Shown: piece by piece, positions 6,166-14,095 of the stretch
Layout of the letters: each line of letters starts with the position of its first letter
Position numbering within the stretch: position 1 is the first letter of the stretch
Notes under the pieces: generated by a model
What the model was told of the DNA's origin: nothing
The model's input: the letters and a program-made list of their open reading frames with translations, nothing else
Databases searched by the model: none
DNA from: an uncultured Lachnospiraceae bacterium
Lineage (GTDB): Bacteria; Bacillota; Clostridia; Lachnospirales; Lachnospiraceae
Reading direction: 5' to 3'
Assembly: GCA_937965795.1 (NCBI GenBank)
Contig: CALCMD010000064.1
Span: 1 to 23,532 of the forward strand
DNA: 23,532 nt
Translations under genes and position numbers: made by a program

Positions 6166-7152
6166 ATGGAAGAAACCAAAGATCCAAAGGAACGGCTGCA
6201 ATGGCACCCTGCCTTTTATGCCGGACTTCAAATTGAATTGAAAGACGAAGCTGACCGGCTCATTTTTGAAAATGAGCATCAGCTTGGCACAAAGCCAAAA
6301 GAAATCGATGTTCTGATTATAAAAAAGGAACCAAATTACCCGGTAAAAAAGAACATCGGAAGGATTTTTAAAACCTGGAATATCATCGAATATAAAAGTC
6401 CGACAGACTACCTGAGCATAGATGATTTTTACCGTGTGTATGGGTATGCCTGTTTTTATAAAGCAGACACAGGCGGCTCTAACAGCATCCCTATGGAGGA
6501 ACTGACAATTTCCTTTGTATGTAAACAATACCCCCGGAAACTCGCCAGACATCTGCTGGAAAACCGTGGATATACCATTTGCGAACAGGAAGCAGGGATT
6601 TATTATATAAACGGTGATATTATCCTCATCCAGCTTATCATCACCGCAGAACTTTCTGAGACAGAAAATCTGTGGCTCAAGAGCCTGACAAACGATTTGA
6701 AGCAAAAAGCAGAAACCGAATGGCTGGTTTCCGAATACCAAAAACACAAAAACCATATCCTGTATGAATCCGTCATGGACATCATCGTCCGCGCAAACAG
6801 GAACCAATTTGAGGAGGAAAATACGATGTGTGCAGCATTGGAAGAATTATTTGAAGAAATGATGCAAGATAAAATGAATCAATTAATGCGGGACAGACTG
6901 GATGAATTAATGCAGGACAGGCTGGATGAATTAATGCAGGACAGGCTGGAAGCTGTAAAACAGGAGGCTCAAAAATTACATCTCATCTCTTTCATCCAGC
7001 GAAAAATAAAAAAGAACAAGCCCCTTTCACTTATTGCAGAGGAGCTTGAAGAAGAACCTGATTCCATCCGTAATATTTACAACATGGCAATGGCATATCC
7101 AAATGCAGAAACAGAAGAAATTTACCGGCTTCTGGATACAAACACAAAATAA
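6166..7152 (+). CDS. PD-(D/E)XK nuclease-like protein with octad-repeat coiled coil
   Basis: A 328-residue cytoplasmic protein. Residues about 13-100 carry a PD-(D/E)XK-like core: FENEHQLGTKPKEIDVLIIKK supplies the metal-binding Asp (D48), and NIIEYKSP supplies the E-x-K pair (E75, K77). This resembles the large Lachnospiraceae family often mis-annotated as 3-isopropylmalate dehydrogenase and related to Rpn/transposase-31-type nucleases. The middle (110-215) is unassigned. Residues 230-262 form an octad repeat (RDRLDELM, QDRLDELM, QDRLEAVK) likely to be coiled coil. The tail (270-310) is a helical LISFIQRKIKKNKPLSLIAEELEEEPDSI segment. It stands alone between hairpins. Nuclease activity is inferred from motifs only; the biological role is unknown. 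Confidence 0.75.
   Translation: MEETKDPKERLQWHPAFYAGLQIELKDEADRLIFENEHQLGTKPKEIDVLIIKKEPNYPVKKNIGRIFKTWNIIEYKSPTDYLSIDDFYRVYGYACFYKADTGGSNSIPMEELTISFVCKQYPRKLARHLLENRGYTICEQEAGIYYINGDIILIQLIITAELSETENLWLKSLTNDLKQKAETEWLVSEYQKHKNHILYESVMDIIVRANRNQFEEENTMCAALEELFEEMMQDKMNQLMRDRLDELMQDRLDELMQDRLEAVKQEAQKLHLISFIQRKIKKNKPLSLIAEELEEEPDSIRNIYNMAMAYPNAETEEIYRLLDTNTK
6877..6948 (+). repeat. 24-bp in-frame tandem repeat, three copies
   Basis: Units at 6877-6900, 6901-6924 and 6925-6948. The last two are identical and the first differs at a few bases. Each encodes eight residues of the type (D/N)(E/Q)LM(Q/R)DRL, and a weaker related unit lies just upstream (MQDKM). In-frame gain or loss of units would change coiled-coil length without breaking the protein. 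Confidence 0.85.
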
Positions 7153-7175
7153 GAAAAGAAGAAACTTGGTTTTTT

Positions 7176-7215
7176 AATACTCCCCCAATTCCATTTTTAA
7201 AATTGAGGGAGTATT
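7176..7215. terminator. 15-bp hairpin between convergent genes
   Basis: 7176-7190 pairs with 7201-7215 with one mismatch and a 10-base loop. It sits between the ends of the plus-strand nuclease-like gene and the minus-strand bile salt hydrolase gene. Neither side is followed by a good U-tract in its own direction, so it is an atypical terminator or an RNA-stabilising end. Confidence 0.5.
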
Positions 7216-7226
7216 CCCATATCCGT

Positions 7227-8201
7227 TTAATTCTGCATTTTTATTTGTTCTCCATAGACCGGAGAATAACGAATCAATTCTGTGCCGTCCAGATTTTCTT
7301 TATACATATTTACTGCCGTGATCTGATGATTGTCATAAGTTGTATAGTAATAGATTCCTTTGTCCGCATTGCAGCAGGATGTATAGATCGTAATTTCGAA
7401 TTTTCCATCCCCCACCTCGCAGCACCCTCTTTGCTGGTCAACAGACCCCATGATATGGAAAAACTGGCTGACGCTTTCCGCCTCCGAATCCCCGCAAACA
7501 GAATTCATCTTCACAAAAGCAGCCCTGACAAAGCGGGACTGGGAAGACAGATCTCCCGGAAGCCCCAGCGCTCCCATCCCCCGGCTGTACGCATGTAAAG
7601 GAAGCTGTTTGCAGAAATGATTCTGCGGAGCCTTTGGCGACAGATTCATATAATTATTCAACTGAAACATCTGCTCGTCAAAAGGAGGATTGTTAGTCAG
7701 AACGCCCGCCGGATTCTCATAAATCCGAATTCCTTCCCTGACCGACTCTACCGTAATCGCTTCCTTACCGTCTGCAATCATCCAATGAAGATCCGCAATC
7801 GGCAGCTCCTTACAGAACGGCGTGTTGATCAGATTGATTCTCCCCAAAAGAACTCTTGCCTCTTTTACCGAAGCGCACTGTCCCAGTATCCAGGGAATAA
7901 ATTCAAACTGCGCTACATTATCCTTTCCCGCCTCTTTTTCCCTGTATACGGCGTTTCCCACAAAGTTTAACCCCGCCATTCCAAGCCCGGCTTCATTCAC
8001 CCCCTCATAATACAGGGGATAATTCTCCTTAACATACGCCATCCCGATCATTGCATAATGCTTTGGCATCGTCCCCACATGGCGGAAATGAAATGGATAA
8101 TTCCGGGGCGTAATCGTCACTTCATCTCCATAGGAAAAATCATAATCCAGTGTTCTGCCAAAATAAAAATCCCTTGTCTTATAAGTCACTGCCGTACACA
8201 T
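7227..8201 (-). CDS. bsh: Bile salt hydrolase / choloylglycine hydrolase
   Basis: A 324-residue Ntn hydrolase (linear amide C-N hydrolase family) that cleaves glycine or taurine from conjugated bile acids. Cys2 directly follows the initiator Met and would be the nucleophile after Met removal. Other expected active-site residues are present: Arg16, Asp19, Asn79 (in GLNFVGN), Asn170/171 (in LTNNPPFD), and Arg223/226 (in GDLSSQSRFVRAAF). Asn79, rather than Tyr, favours bile salt hydrolase over penicillin V acylase. There is no signal peptide, so it should be cytoplasmic. GGAGGGG lies about 5 bases before the ATG. It follows the transglycosylase gene by 86 bases on the same strand; no convincing promoter was seen in that gap. 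Substrate preference is not predictable. Confidence 0.88.
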   Translation of the reverse strand: MCTAVTYKTRDFYFGRTLDYDFSYGDEVTITPRNYPFHFRHVGTMPKHYAMIGMAYVKENYPLYYEGVNEAGLGMAGLNFVGNAVYREKEAGKDNVAQFEFIPWILGQCASVKEARVLLGRINLINTPFCKELPIADLHWMIADGKEAITVESVREGIRIYENPAGVLTNNPPFDEQMFQLNNYMNLSPKAPQNHFCKQLPLHAYSRGMGALGLPGDLSSQSRFVRAAFVKMNSVCGDSEAESVSQFFHIMGSVDQQRGCCEVGDGKFEITIYTSCCNADKGIYYYTTYDNHQITAVNMYKENLDGTELIRYSPVYGEQIKMQN

Positions 8202-8287
8202 AAAATCCCCTCCGTCTCACTTTGATCTGTTATTTTTATTTTATCTGCAATAGTATTCCCATTTCCCCGAATATTCTTGCAAAAACG

Positions 8288-9019
8288 TTACTCTTTCTCT
8301 CTCTCGATTCTTTCCGCTTCCTCCCGTGTGATGATTTTATGCCGCACCATACTGTCCAGCACCTGCTTCACACGCCGAAAAGCCATCTCCTTACTGGTAT
8401 CCGGGGAATAAGCGGACGGTGCGTTTGGAATTCCCGCTAACATGGCTGACTCATAATCATTCAGCTCCATCGGCTCTTTTCCAAAATACCCCCTGGCAGC
8501 CTGATAGATTCCATAATATCCGCTGCCAAAATACGCCGCATTTACATATAATTCAAAAATTTCTTCCTTCGTATATTCAGCTTCTATCTCAAATGCCGCA
8601 AACACCTCCGCCACCTTCCGCTCAATCCTTTTATCCTGCGTAAACAACAGGTTTTTGGCAAGCTGCTGCGTAATGGTGCTTCCTCCCTCCGCAAACGACA
8701 TCGTTTTCAAATTGGTCCATACGGCACGTGTAACCGCAATCGGATCAATGCCATAATGTTCCCAGAATCTGTGATCCTCCACCGATATCACCGCCTGTCT
8801 GTAAAACCGCGGCATTTCTGAATAGCGGGTGAAATGTTCTATGCTGCGGACTTTTTCAATTCTCTCCTCCAGCGATTCTTCCGCTGTTGCTTCCCGGTAC
8901 AATCCATATCCTCTGATCCCGAAAAAGACACCGGCTCCCACCAGGATACAGAAGCAGGAAAGCAGCAGGCCCAAACATATTTTTCTGATGCGATGCTGCT
9001 TTTTTCGCTTTTTCTTCAT
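8288..9019 (-). CDS. Monofunctional peptidoglycan glycosyltransferase (GT51)
   Basis: A 243-residue protein that polymerises lipid II into glycan strands at the outer face of the membrane. A basic N-terminus (KKKRKKQHRIRK) precedes one membrane anchor (about 14-35). The GT51 domain follows with its signature motifs: SVEDHRFWEHYG, which carries the catalytic Glu (about 79-90), GGSTITQQLAKNLL (about 113-126), RKVAEVFAAFEIE, then ELYVNAAYFGSGYYGI. No transpeptidase domain follows, so it is a stand-alone transglycosylase of the MtgA/Mgt type. It starts 36 bases after the permease stop on the same strand, probably as part of the ABC transporter operon. That link suggests a role in cell-wall repair under envelope stress, which is inference. 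Confidence 0.92.
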   Translation of the reverse strand: MKKKRKKQHRIRKICLGLLLSCFCILVGAGVFFGIRGYGLYREATAEESLEERIEKVRSIEHFTRYSEMPRFYRQAVISVEDHRFWEHYGIDPIAVTRAVWTNLKTMSFAEGGSTITQQLAKNLLFTQDKRIERKVAEVFAAFEIEAEYTKEEIFELYVNAAYFGSGYYGIYQAARGYFGKEPMELNDYESAMLAGIPNAPSAYSPDTSKEMAFRRVKQVLDSMVRHKIITREEAERIEREKE

Positions 9020-9055
9020 GCTTATCCTTTCCTCTCAAATTTCAGACCATACTTT

Positions 9056-11626
9056 TTAAGTCATTTCATCCCGAAGTGCATCAATGATATTCTCTTTTCT
9101 GATCTTCTTTGTAGCATACACCATAGACAGAAATACCGCAAGAAATATTCCCACCGCACTGATTGCAAGACTCTTCCACGGAAGGGAAAACGTAATATCT
9201 CCACCTCCTGCATCCAACCCCCTGTAAATCAGCCAGGAAAGAATTGCCGCCGTCGGCAGACCAAGCCGCATCGTCCGCACTCCATAAAGGATACATTCAA
9301 AACGCATCATCTTATTAAAATCCCTGTCGGACATCCCTACAGAACGAAGCATAGCAAGTTCTCTTCTTCGGAGACGGATATTCGTAGAAATCGTGTTAAG
9401 CACGTTTGCTATCGCTATCAGAGAAATCATAAGAATAAAAACACCGGTAAACAGATTCACAACAAACAGAATATTCCGCTGTTGTTCAAGCAACTCATAA
9501 ACATTCTGGATCGTATAACTGACAGTAACACTTTCCCCCTCGATCATCGTCTGCATCTGCTCTGCCGACTGCGTGGGAGTCTCTGATTGAAACAACATGC
9601 CCTTAACCAGTGCGTCGGAAGGCGCAAGCTCCTCCTTTTGTGACCAGGGAGCCAGAATCTGAAGGGAATACGGCGTCTGCAATTCCTCTTCTTCATATGG
9701 CGGCGTATCCAGTGCCACCTCCCTGGCACAGATAAGCTCCACCTGACATTTCTTGTCCAAAACCGCTTTTCCATTTTCCCTCGGAATCAAAGCGGCGTGA
9801 ACCGAAGACCCTTGAAACAGTTCCGCAGGCTTGGTATCTTCCCCGTCCGTGCCGCCGTTTCCCTCCATCCTTGCGATGACTGGAAGCTTCCCTTCTTTCT
9901 CCATATATGCGCCGATATCCTGCCCCATCTCCCGAATCACTTTCTCCCAGGAATCATCATCCAGAAATCTCACTTCCGCCAAAAGCTCCGTGGTTCCATC
10001 CCGCAGATTCTTTCCTTCATATTCCCGGTAAGCCTCTGACAGCTCATCTGTCCGGACGGTACAGGTATACCCGAAAAGCGCCTGACAGGAACTTTCCGTG
10101 ACGCCTTCTGCGGTCTTCATTTTCTGATAAAGCGCGAGCAGCTCTTCATCCTCCATATCCTGTGTGCAAAAACTGATATCATAGCTCAAATCTGCTGATT
10201 CTGTTCCCATCTCCTGTTTTAAATCTTCAGAAAAAGAACTGGTACCCACAAACAACACCATACTTAATGTCAGAGACAGGATAATACTGCGATAACGCCG
10301 CCGATTTCTCTTAAAGCTTTTCAACGCAAGCGTTCCTTCCAGCCCGTAAATACGCTCTGCGAGTTTTGACGTCCACACATCTTTATCCCCCACAGTGACT
10401 TTATTTGTCTGGCGAATACATTCCATCACCGACATCCTCGCTGCCTTCCTCGCCGGAATAGCCGCCGAAATCAGAATCGTAACCATACTAATGATAACAG
10501 TTGCCATCAGCACCGAAACCGGCGCTTTCAGGGTCAGCGGTACATCTGTATAAAGGATATTCGAAAAATTCTGATTCACCAGCGAAAGCACAAGCTGAAT
10601 ACTTGGAATCCCGGCCAAAATGCCAATGGGAATCCCGACTGCGCCAATACAAAGCCCCTCAAATAAAACAGAATTTTTTAGCTGCTTTTCTGTGGCTCCC
10701 ACTGACATAAGAATTCCGAACTGACGCGTACGTTCATTCAGGGAAATGCTGAACGAATTATAAATCAGAAACACCGATCCAAGCATGACCAGGGCAATCA
10801 GGACGGCCCCCGCCGAATAGAGCATGGTATTAAACATTTTATTGCTGGAAAGTCCCATGAAACGCAAAACCTCGTCATTTAAAAAATAATCATGCTTCTC
10901 TGCCTCATGCTCCACATAACCAGAAATCTCCCCCGGCTTTTTCAACCTGACAAACGTACTGTAGTTTCCCTTCCTACTCTCCGTATCCTGCACCGTAACC
11001 AAAGTATAGCCGGGAGACAGACGCTCTTCAAACACGGGTCTCTGACAAATACCCACAACACGATAAGTTCTTTTCTCCACAGGCGACAGCATTTCTTCTC
11101 CCTGGCGGTAGGCGTCGTGCTGATTCAGCGCTTCGCCCCCCGCCTGACGCGTACCGACTGCAAGGGTCAGGGTATCGCCTACGGAAATCTTCACGCCGCC
11201 ATTTGACGCGACATGTGCCGGAACCAGAATCTCCCCGCTGTTTTCCGGCATCCTCCCCGAAAGAAGCGTGACCGGCAATGCGTCAAACGTGCGGTCGTCA
11301 AATCCGGCAAGAAACAGATAGGGCTTATCCGGGTTCTCCCCTCCTGCCAAATCCGCATATCCTATATTTTCAAAGGAGATGACGCTTTCTATTCTTTCAT
11401 CAGTTGTCTGTTCCTGTATAAATGCAGAATCCACCTCCGGAAATGCTACTTGCCAGTCGCCGTACTTTATGACTGCTCCATTTATCATATAAGCTTGCAG
11501 GGATACGATCAGAGTAGAAACTCCCGTAATTAAAGCCGCTGAAAGAGCCACTCCTATCACCGTTACAAGCGTTCGTGTCCGATTCTTTTTAAGCCCGTGC
11601 AAAACGATTTTATGAAAAATGTTCAT
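9056..11626 (-). CDS. ABC transporter permease, two FtsX domains (MacB/ABC3 type)
   Basis: 856 residues with eight predicted membrane segments: about 18-42, 268-290, 322-346, 370-392, 447-465, 718-742, 784-802 and 818-838. The two FtsX domains surround segments 2-4 and 6-8 and carry the family pattern: ERTRQFGILMSVGATEKQL (298-316) in the first and RLRRRELAMLRSVGMSDRDF (751-770) in the second. Large extracytoplasmic domains lie between segments 1-2 (about 225 residues) and 5-6 (about 250 residues). Such proteins couple ATP hydrolysis to work on extracytoplasmic substrates: peptide or lipid export, or peptide sensing. Its start overlaps the ATPase stop by four bases (ATGA), implying a fixed partnership. 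This is not BceB topology, which has ten segments and one large loop. The substrate is unknown. Confidence 0.9.
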   Translation of the reverse strand: MNIFHKIVLHGLKKNRTRTLVTVIGVALSAALITGVSTLIVSLQAYMINGAVIKYGDWQVAFPEVDSAFIQEQTTDERIESVISFENIGYADLAGGENPDKPYLFLAGFDDRTFDALPVTLLSGRMPENSGEILVPAHVASNGGVKISVGDTLTLAVGTRQAGGEALNQHDAYRQGEEMLSPVEKRTYRVVGICQRPVFEERLSPGYTLVTVQDTESRKGNYSTFVRLKKPGEISGYVEHEAEKHDYFLNDEVLRFMGLSSNKMFNTMLYSAGAVLIALVMLGSVFLIYNSFSISLNERTRQFGILMSVGATEKQLKNSVLFEGLCIGAVGIPIGILAGIPSIQLVLSLVNQNFSNILYTDVPLTLKAPVSVLMATVIISMVTILISAAIPARKAARMSVMECIRQTNKVTVGDKDVWTSKLAERIYGLEGTLALKSFKRNRRRYRSIILSLTLSMVLFVGTSSFSEDLKQEMGTESADLSYDISFCTQDMEDEELLALYQKMKTAEGVTESSCQALFGYTCTVRTDELSEAYREYEGKNLRDGTTELLAEVRFLDDDSWEKVIREMGQDIGAYMEKEGKLPVIARMEGNGGTDGEDTKPAELFQGSSVHAALIPRENGKAVLDKKCQVELICAREVALDTPPYEEEELQTPYSLQILAPWSQKEELAPSDALVKGMLFQSETPTQSAEQMQTMIEGESVTVSYTIQNVYELLEQQRNILFVVNLFTGVFILMISLIAIANVLNTISTNIRLRRRELAMLRSVGMSDRDFNKMMRFECILYGVRTMRLGLPTAAILSWLIYRGLDAGGGDITFSLPWKSLAISAVGIFLAVFLSMVYATKKIRKENIIDALRDEMT

Positions 11627-12312
11627 TTTCCCTCCACCTGCCTCTCATCCCGCACCACTTTTCCGTCCGCAATCGTAAGAATACGCTCAGCCTGCAAAGC
11701 GATGTTCTCATCATGCGTAACAAGAAGCAGCGTCTGCCCGTATTTCCGGTTGCTTTCTTTTAACAGCTTGACAATTTCCGCTCCGTTCCGGCTGTCCAGG
11801 CTGCCCGTGGGTTCATCTGCCAGCATGACCGCCGGGGCATTCATCAGCGCACGCCCGATTGCCACACGCTGCTGCTGACCTCCGGAAAGCTGGTTCGGCA
11901 GATGCCCTCTCCGCTCCTGAAGCCCTAAAAGCTCCAAAAGCTCTTCCAACCGTTCCCTGTTCACCTTCCTCTTATCCATCCGAATGGGCAGCGTGATGTT
12001 CTCCACGACATTCAAGGTTGGAATGAGATTGTGAAACTGGTAAATCAGTCCCACCTGACGGCGGCGGAAAATCGCCAGCTTTTCATTGCTCCCTGCATAG
12101 ACGTCCTGCCCGTTTAAATAGATCTTTCCACTCGTCGGCACATCGACTCCGGCGATTGCATGAAGCAGCGTGGATTTGCCGGAACCGGAAGAACCGATGA
12201 TTGCCACAAACTCACCCTTTGCAACCGTAAGTGAAACATGATCCAGCGCCGTAACCTGATTCTCCCCTTTTCCATAGACCTTGCACAAATCTTCGACCTT
12301 TAAAAACTCCAT
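11623..12312 (-). CDS. ABC transporter ATPase (LolD/MacB type)
   Basis: A 229-residue ATP-binding subunit. Walker A is GSSGSGKST (40-48), the Q-loop lies near YQFHNLIP, the signature LSGGQQQR is at 142-149, Walker B is AVMLADE (161-167) followed by the D-loop, and the switch His is H200. The TALDHVSLTVAKGEF start and NVVENITLPI stretch are typical of the LolD/MacB/BceA group that powers FtsX-type permeases. It overlaps the permease gene by four bases. It is preceded by its own promoter with a triple operator in the 82-base gap after the kinase gene, so it can be induced separately from the regulators. GGAGG lies 9 bases before the ATG. Confidence 0.95.
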   Translation of the reverse strand: MEFLKVEDLCKVYGKGENQVTALDHVSLTVAKGEFVAIIGSSGSGKSTLLHAIAGVDVPTSGKIYLNGQDVYAGSNEKLAIFRRRQVGLIYQFHNLIPTLNVVENITLPIRMDKRKVNRERLEELLELLGLQERRGHLPNQLSGGQQQRVAIGRALMNAPAVMLADEPTGSLDSRNGAEIVKLLKESNRKYGQTLLLVTHDENIALQAERILTIADGKVVRDERQVEGK

Positions 12313-12344
12313 TCTATGAGCCTCCTTTTTCTAATCTCACTCAT

Positions 12345-12402
12345 ATCATAGAACCTCCCCCTTACATCCTGGTGACTTTTCCGTGAGAGATTCGTCACTT
12401 TA
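12345..12402 (-). promoter_or_regulatory. Two-component regulated promoter, copy 1
   Basis: On the minus strand the -10 box is TATGAT (12345-12350). Exactly 21 bases upstream begin three operator half-sites spaced 11 bp apart; on the plus strand these read GTGAC at 12372, GTGAG at 12383 and GTCAC at 12394. The element CTTACAT (12361-12367) lies between. No -35 consensus exists, which suggests activator dependence. The distal half-site overlaps the stop codon of the kinase gene. Of 31 bases over the operator, 27 match copy 2 at 15976-16006. Spacing of 10-11 bp is typical of OmpR/PhoB-class regulators. Confidence 0.75.
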
Positions 12403-13384
12403 AGAAACGAATCGAAAATACGGCGCCGCCATGCGGATGATTCTTGGCGGTAATCGTCCCTCCATGCCGGGTAATAATCCTTTTGCAAAGCGCCAGTCCG
12501 ATGCCATATCCTGCGGTATCCTCATTTTTCCCTCGATAAAACCGTTCAAACAAATGCGGCAGGTCTTCCTTTTCAAACCCTGCCCCGTTGTCGTGAATGG
12601 TAATCTCACTGAACACCGGCGTATCTCTCCCGGTAATCTCGATTCTTCCTCCATCCCCCGTACTCTGCATACAATTTTTTAAAATATTCTGGATGGCTTC
12701 GGACAGCCAGCCAATATCCCCCTGCATCACCATTCCATCCGGCACTTCTGTTGTTACCGAAATACTGTGCAGTTCCATAGAAAACAAAAGGGGACGGACA
12801 GCCGCATGAAGCAGACTCTTTACATCAATCGGCACATTTTGAAAAACTACGATTCCCGCATCCAGGCGGGATAATTTCAACAAAGAATTCGTTAGCCACT
12901 CCATTTGCGCAAACAGAGCCGCCATTTCACGAAGCAATTCTTTCCTATCACTCTCCTCCGGGTTTTTCTCCAGCAGAGACACAAGAAGATTGGCGGATGT
13001 AAGCGGCGTGCGGAGCTGATGTGCAATGTCGGCAAGAGAATCGGCAAGATATTCTTTTTCCTTTTTCAGCGCTTCATTCTGCTCCCGGATGCGCAGCGTC
13101 ATCTTGGTAATCTCACTTTGCAGAATAGAAAGTTCGCCCTCCTCCTCATCCTCAATATAGAAATATCCGGGATTGTGCAGTACCTGGTCGATCTGTTCCG
13201 AAAGACTGGAAAGCCTTTGATACCTGGCTTTTGTAAACGAAAAAAATACCGCCCCAAAAACAGCGGACGAAAAAACAGAAAGCAGCCCCGCTTTGATTCC
13301 TAACGCAAATCCCATCCTCACTGTCACCGCAGCGATACAGAAAAAAACACCCGCAAACTGACGAAGTTCCCTATTCCGAAACAT
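12395..13384 (-). CDS. Sensor histidine kinase, intramembrane-sensing type
   Basis: 329 residues. Two membrane segments (about 9-27 and 32-50) are separated by only a few residues, leaving no extracytoplasmic sensor domain. A cytoplasmic linker/coiled coil leads to the dimerisation domain with phospho-acceptor His122 (DIAHQLRTPLTS). The ATPase domain follows, with N box N237 (NILKNCMQ), G1 DNGAGF (265-270) and G2 GYGIGL (292-297). It autophosphorylates and passes phosphate to the adjacent response regulator. The gene overlaps the regulator gene by 14 bases. Kinases of this shape often depend on a partner membrane protein such as an ABC transporter; the neighbouring FtsX permease or the CmpB-family protein are candidates, by inference. 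Confidence 0.93.
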   Translation of the reverse strand: MFRNRELRQFAGVFFCIAAVTVRMGFALGIKAGLLSVFSSAVFGAVFFSFTKARYQRLSSLSEQIDQVLHNPGYFYIEDEEEGELSILQSEITKMTLRIREQNEALKKEKEYLADSLADIAHQLRTPLTSANLLVSLLEKNPEESDRKELLREMAALFAQMEWLTNSLLKLSRLDAGIVVFQNVPIDVKSLLHAAVRPLLFSMELHSISVTTEVPDGMVMQGDIGWLSEAIQNILKNCMQSTGDGGRIEITGRDTPVFSEITIHDNGAGFEKEDLPHLFERFYRGKNEDTAGYGIGLALCKRIITRHGGTITAKNHPHGGAVFSIRFLK

Positions 13385-14057
13385 TCTTACCTCCCAGCCG
13401 GTATCCGATACCCCGAACCGTCAGGATAATCTTCGGGTTTGCCGAATCCTCCTCAATCTTTTCCCTGAGACGTTTGATATATACGGTCAGCGTATTGTCC
13501 GTGACAAACTCCCCGGCTGCGTCCCACAGCTCGTTCAGCAGCCTGTCCCGTGTAATAATCCCCTTCGGATGATTGATAAAGACCAGAAGCAGACGGTATT
13601 CCAGTGCAGAAAGCAAGACCTCTGCTCCCTCTTTTTTTACGATTCCGCTGGCAGTATCGACCTCAAGTCCAAAGATTCGAAAAACCGAAGAAACCGGCTC
13701 CGATTTCCGCAGGGCATTCCGAATCCGGGCGATCAGCTCCCGTGGGCGAAACGGCTTGATGACATAATCATCCGCTCCCATATTTAATCCGGTCACCACG
13801 CTCGCCTCATCCCCGGAGGCCGTCAAAAAAATCACAGGAATATTCTGCGCCTGCTTAATCTCTGTGCAGACGGTAAAACCGTTTCCGTCCGGCAGAGAAA
13901 TATCTACCAGCGCCAAATCATACTGTGAGACGCCAAGCAGCCCTACCGCTTCCCGCAATGTCGATGCGTGAGTAACCGCAAACCCTTCAGAGCCCAGCAG
14001 CCGGGTAAGATTTTTTGCAATTTCCCTGTCATCTTCAACGAAAAAAATCCGTTTCAT
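13371..14057 (-). CDS. OmpR/PhoB-family response regulator
   Basis: 228 residues. The receiver domain (1-115) has the acidic pair E8/D9, phospho-acceptor Asp52 (ALVDISLPDG), Thr79 and the conserved Lys in DDYVIKPF. The winged-helix DNA-binding domain (about 128-224) includes LSALEYRLL, DRLLNELWD, TVYIKRLREKIE and the final TVRGIGYRL. It is paired with the overlapping downstream kinase gene. The ATG follows the metallophosphoesterase gene by 38 bases and no separate promoter is obvious, so it is probably transcribed from the promoter at 15949. Its likely targets are the two triple-site operators at 12372 and 15976, which have the spacing expected for this class. Confidence 0.95.
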   Translation of the reverse strand: MKRIFFVEDDREIAKNLTRLLGSEGFAVTHASTLREAVGLLGVSQYDLALVDISLPDGNGFTVCTEIKQAQNIPVIFLTASGDEASVVTGLNMGADDYVIKPFRPRELIARIRNALRKSEPVSSVFRIFGLEVDTASGIVKKEGAEVLLSALEYRLLLVFINHPKGIITRDRLLNELWDAAGEFVTDNTLTVYIKRLREKIEEDSANPKIILTVRGIGYRLGGKNVSE

Positions 14058-14095
14058 TTCCTTTCACTCCTTTGTTTTTTCTTTCCAAAATCCTT

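Noticed and set aside
6112..6807. 231-residue minus-strand frame
   Set aside because: Antisense shadow of the nuclease-like gene; no recognisable domain and no start signal.
8202..8287. Promoter for the bile salt hydrolase (TTGCAA with AATACT)
   Set aside because: The spacing is about 19 bases and the hexamers are weak; not strong enough to list as a feature.
8834..9586. 250-residue plus-strand frame
   Set aside because: Antisense to the transglycosylase and permease genes, rich in Ser, His, Lys and Arg as expected for a shadow frame.
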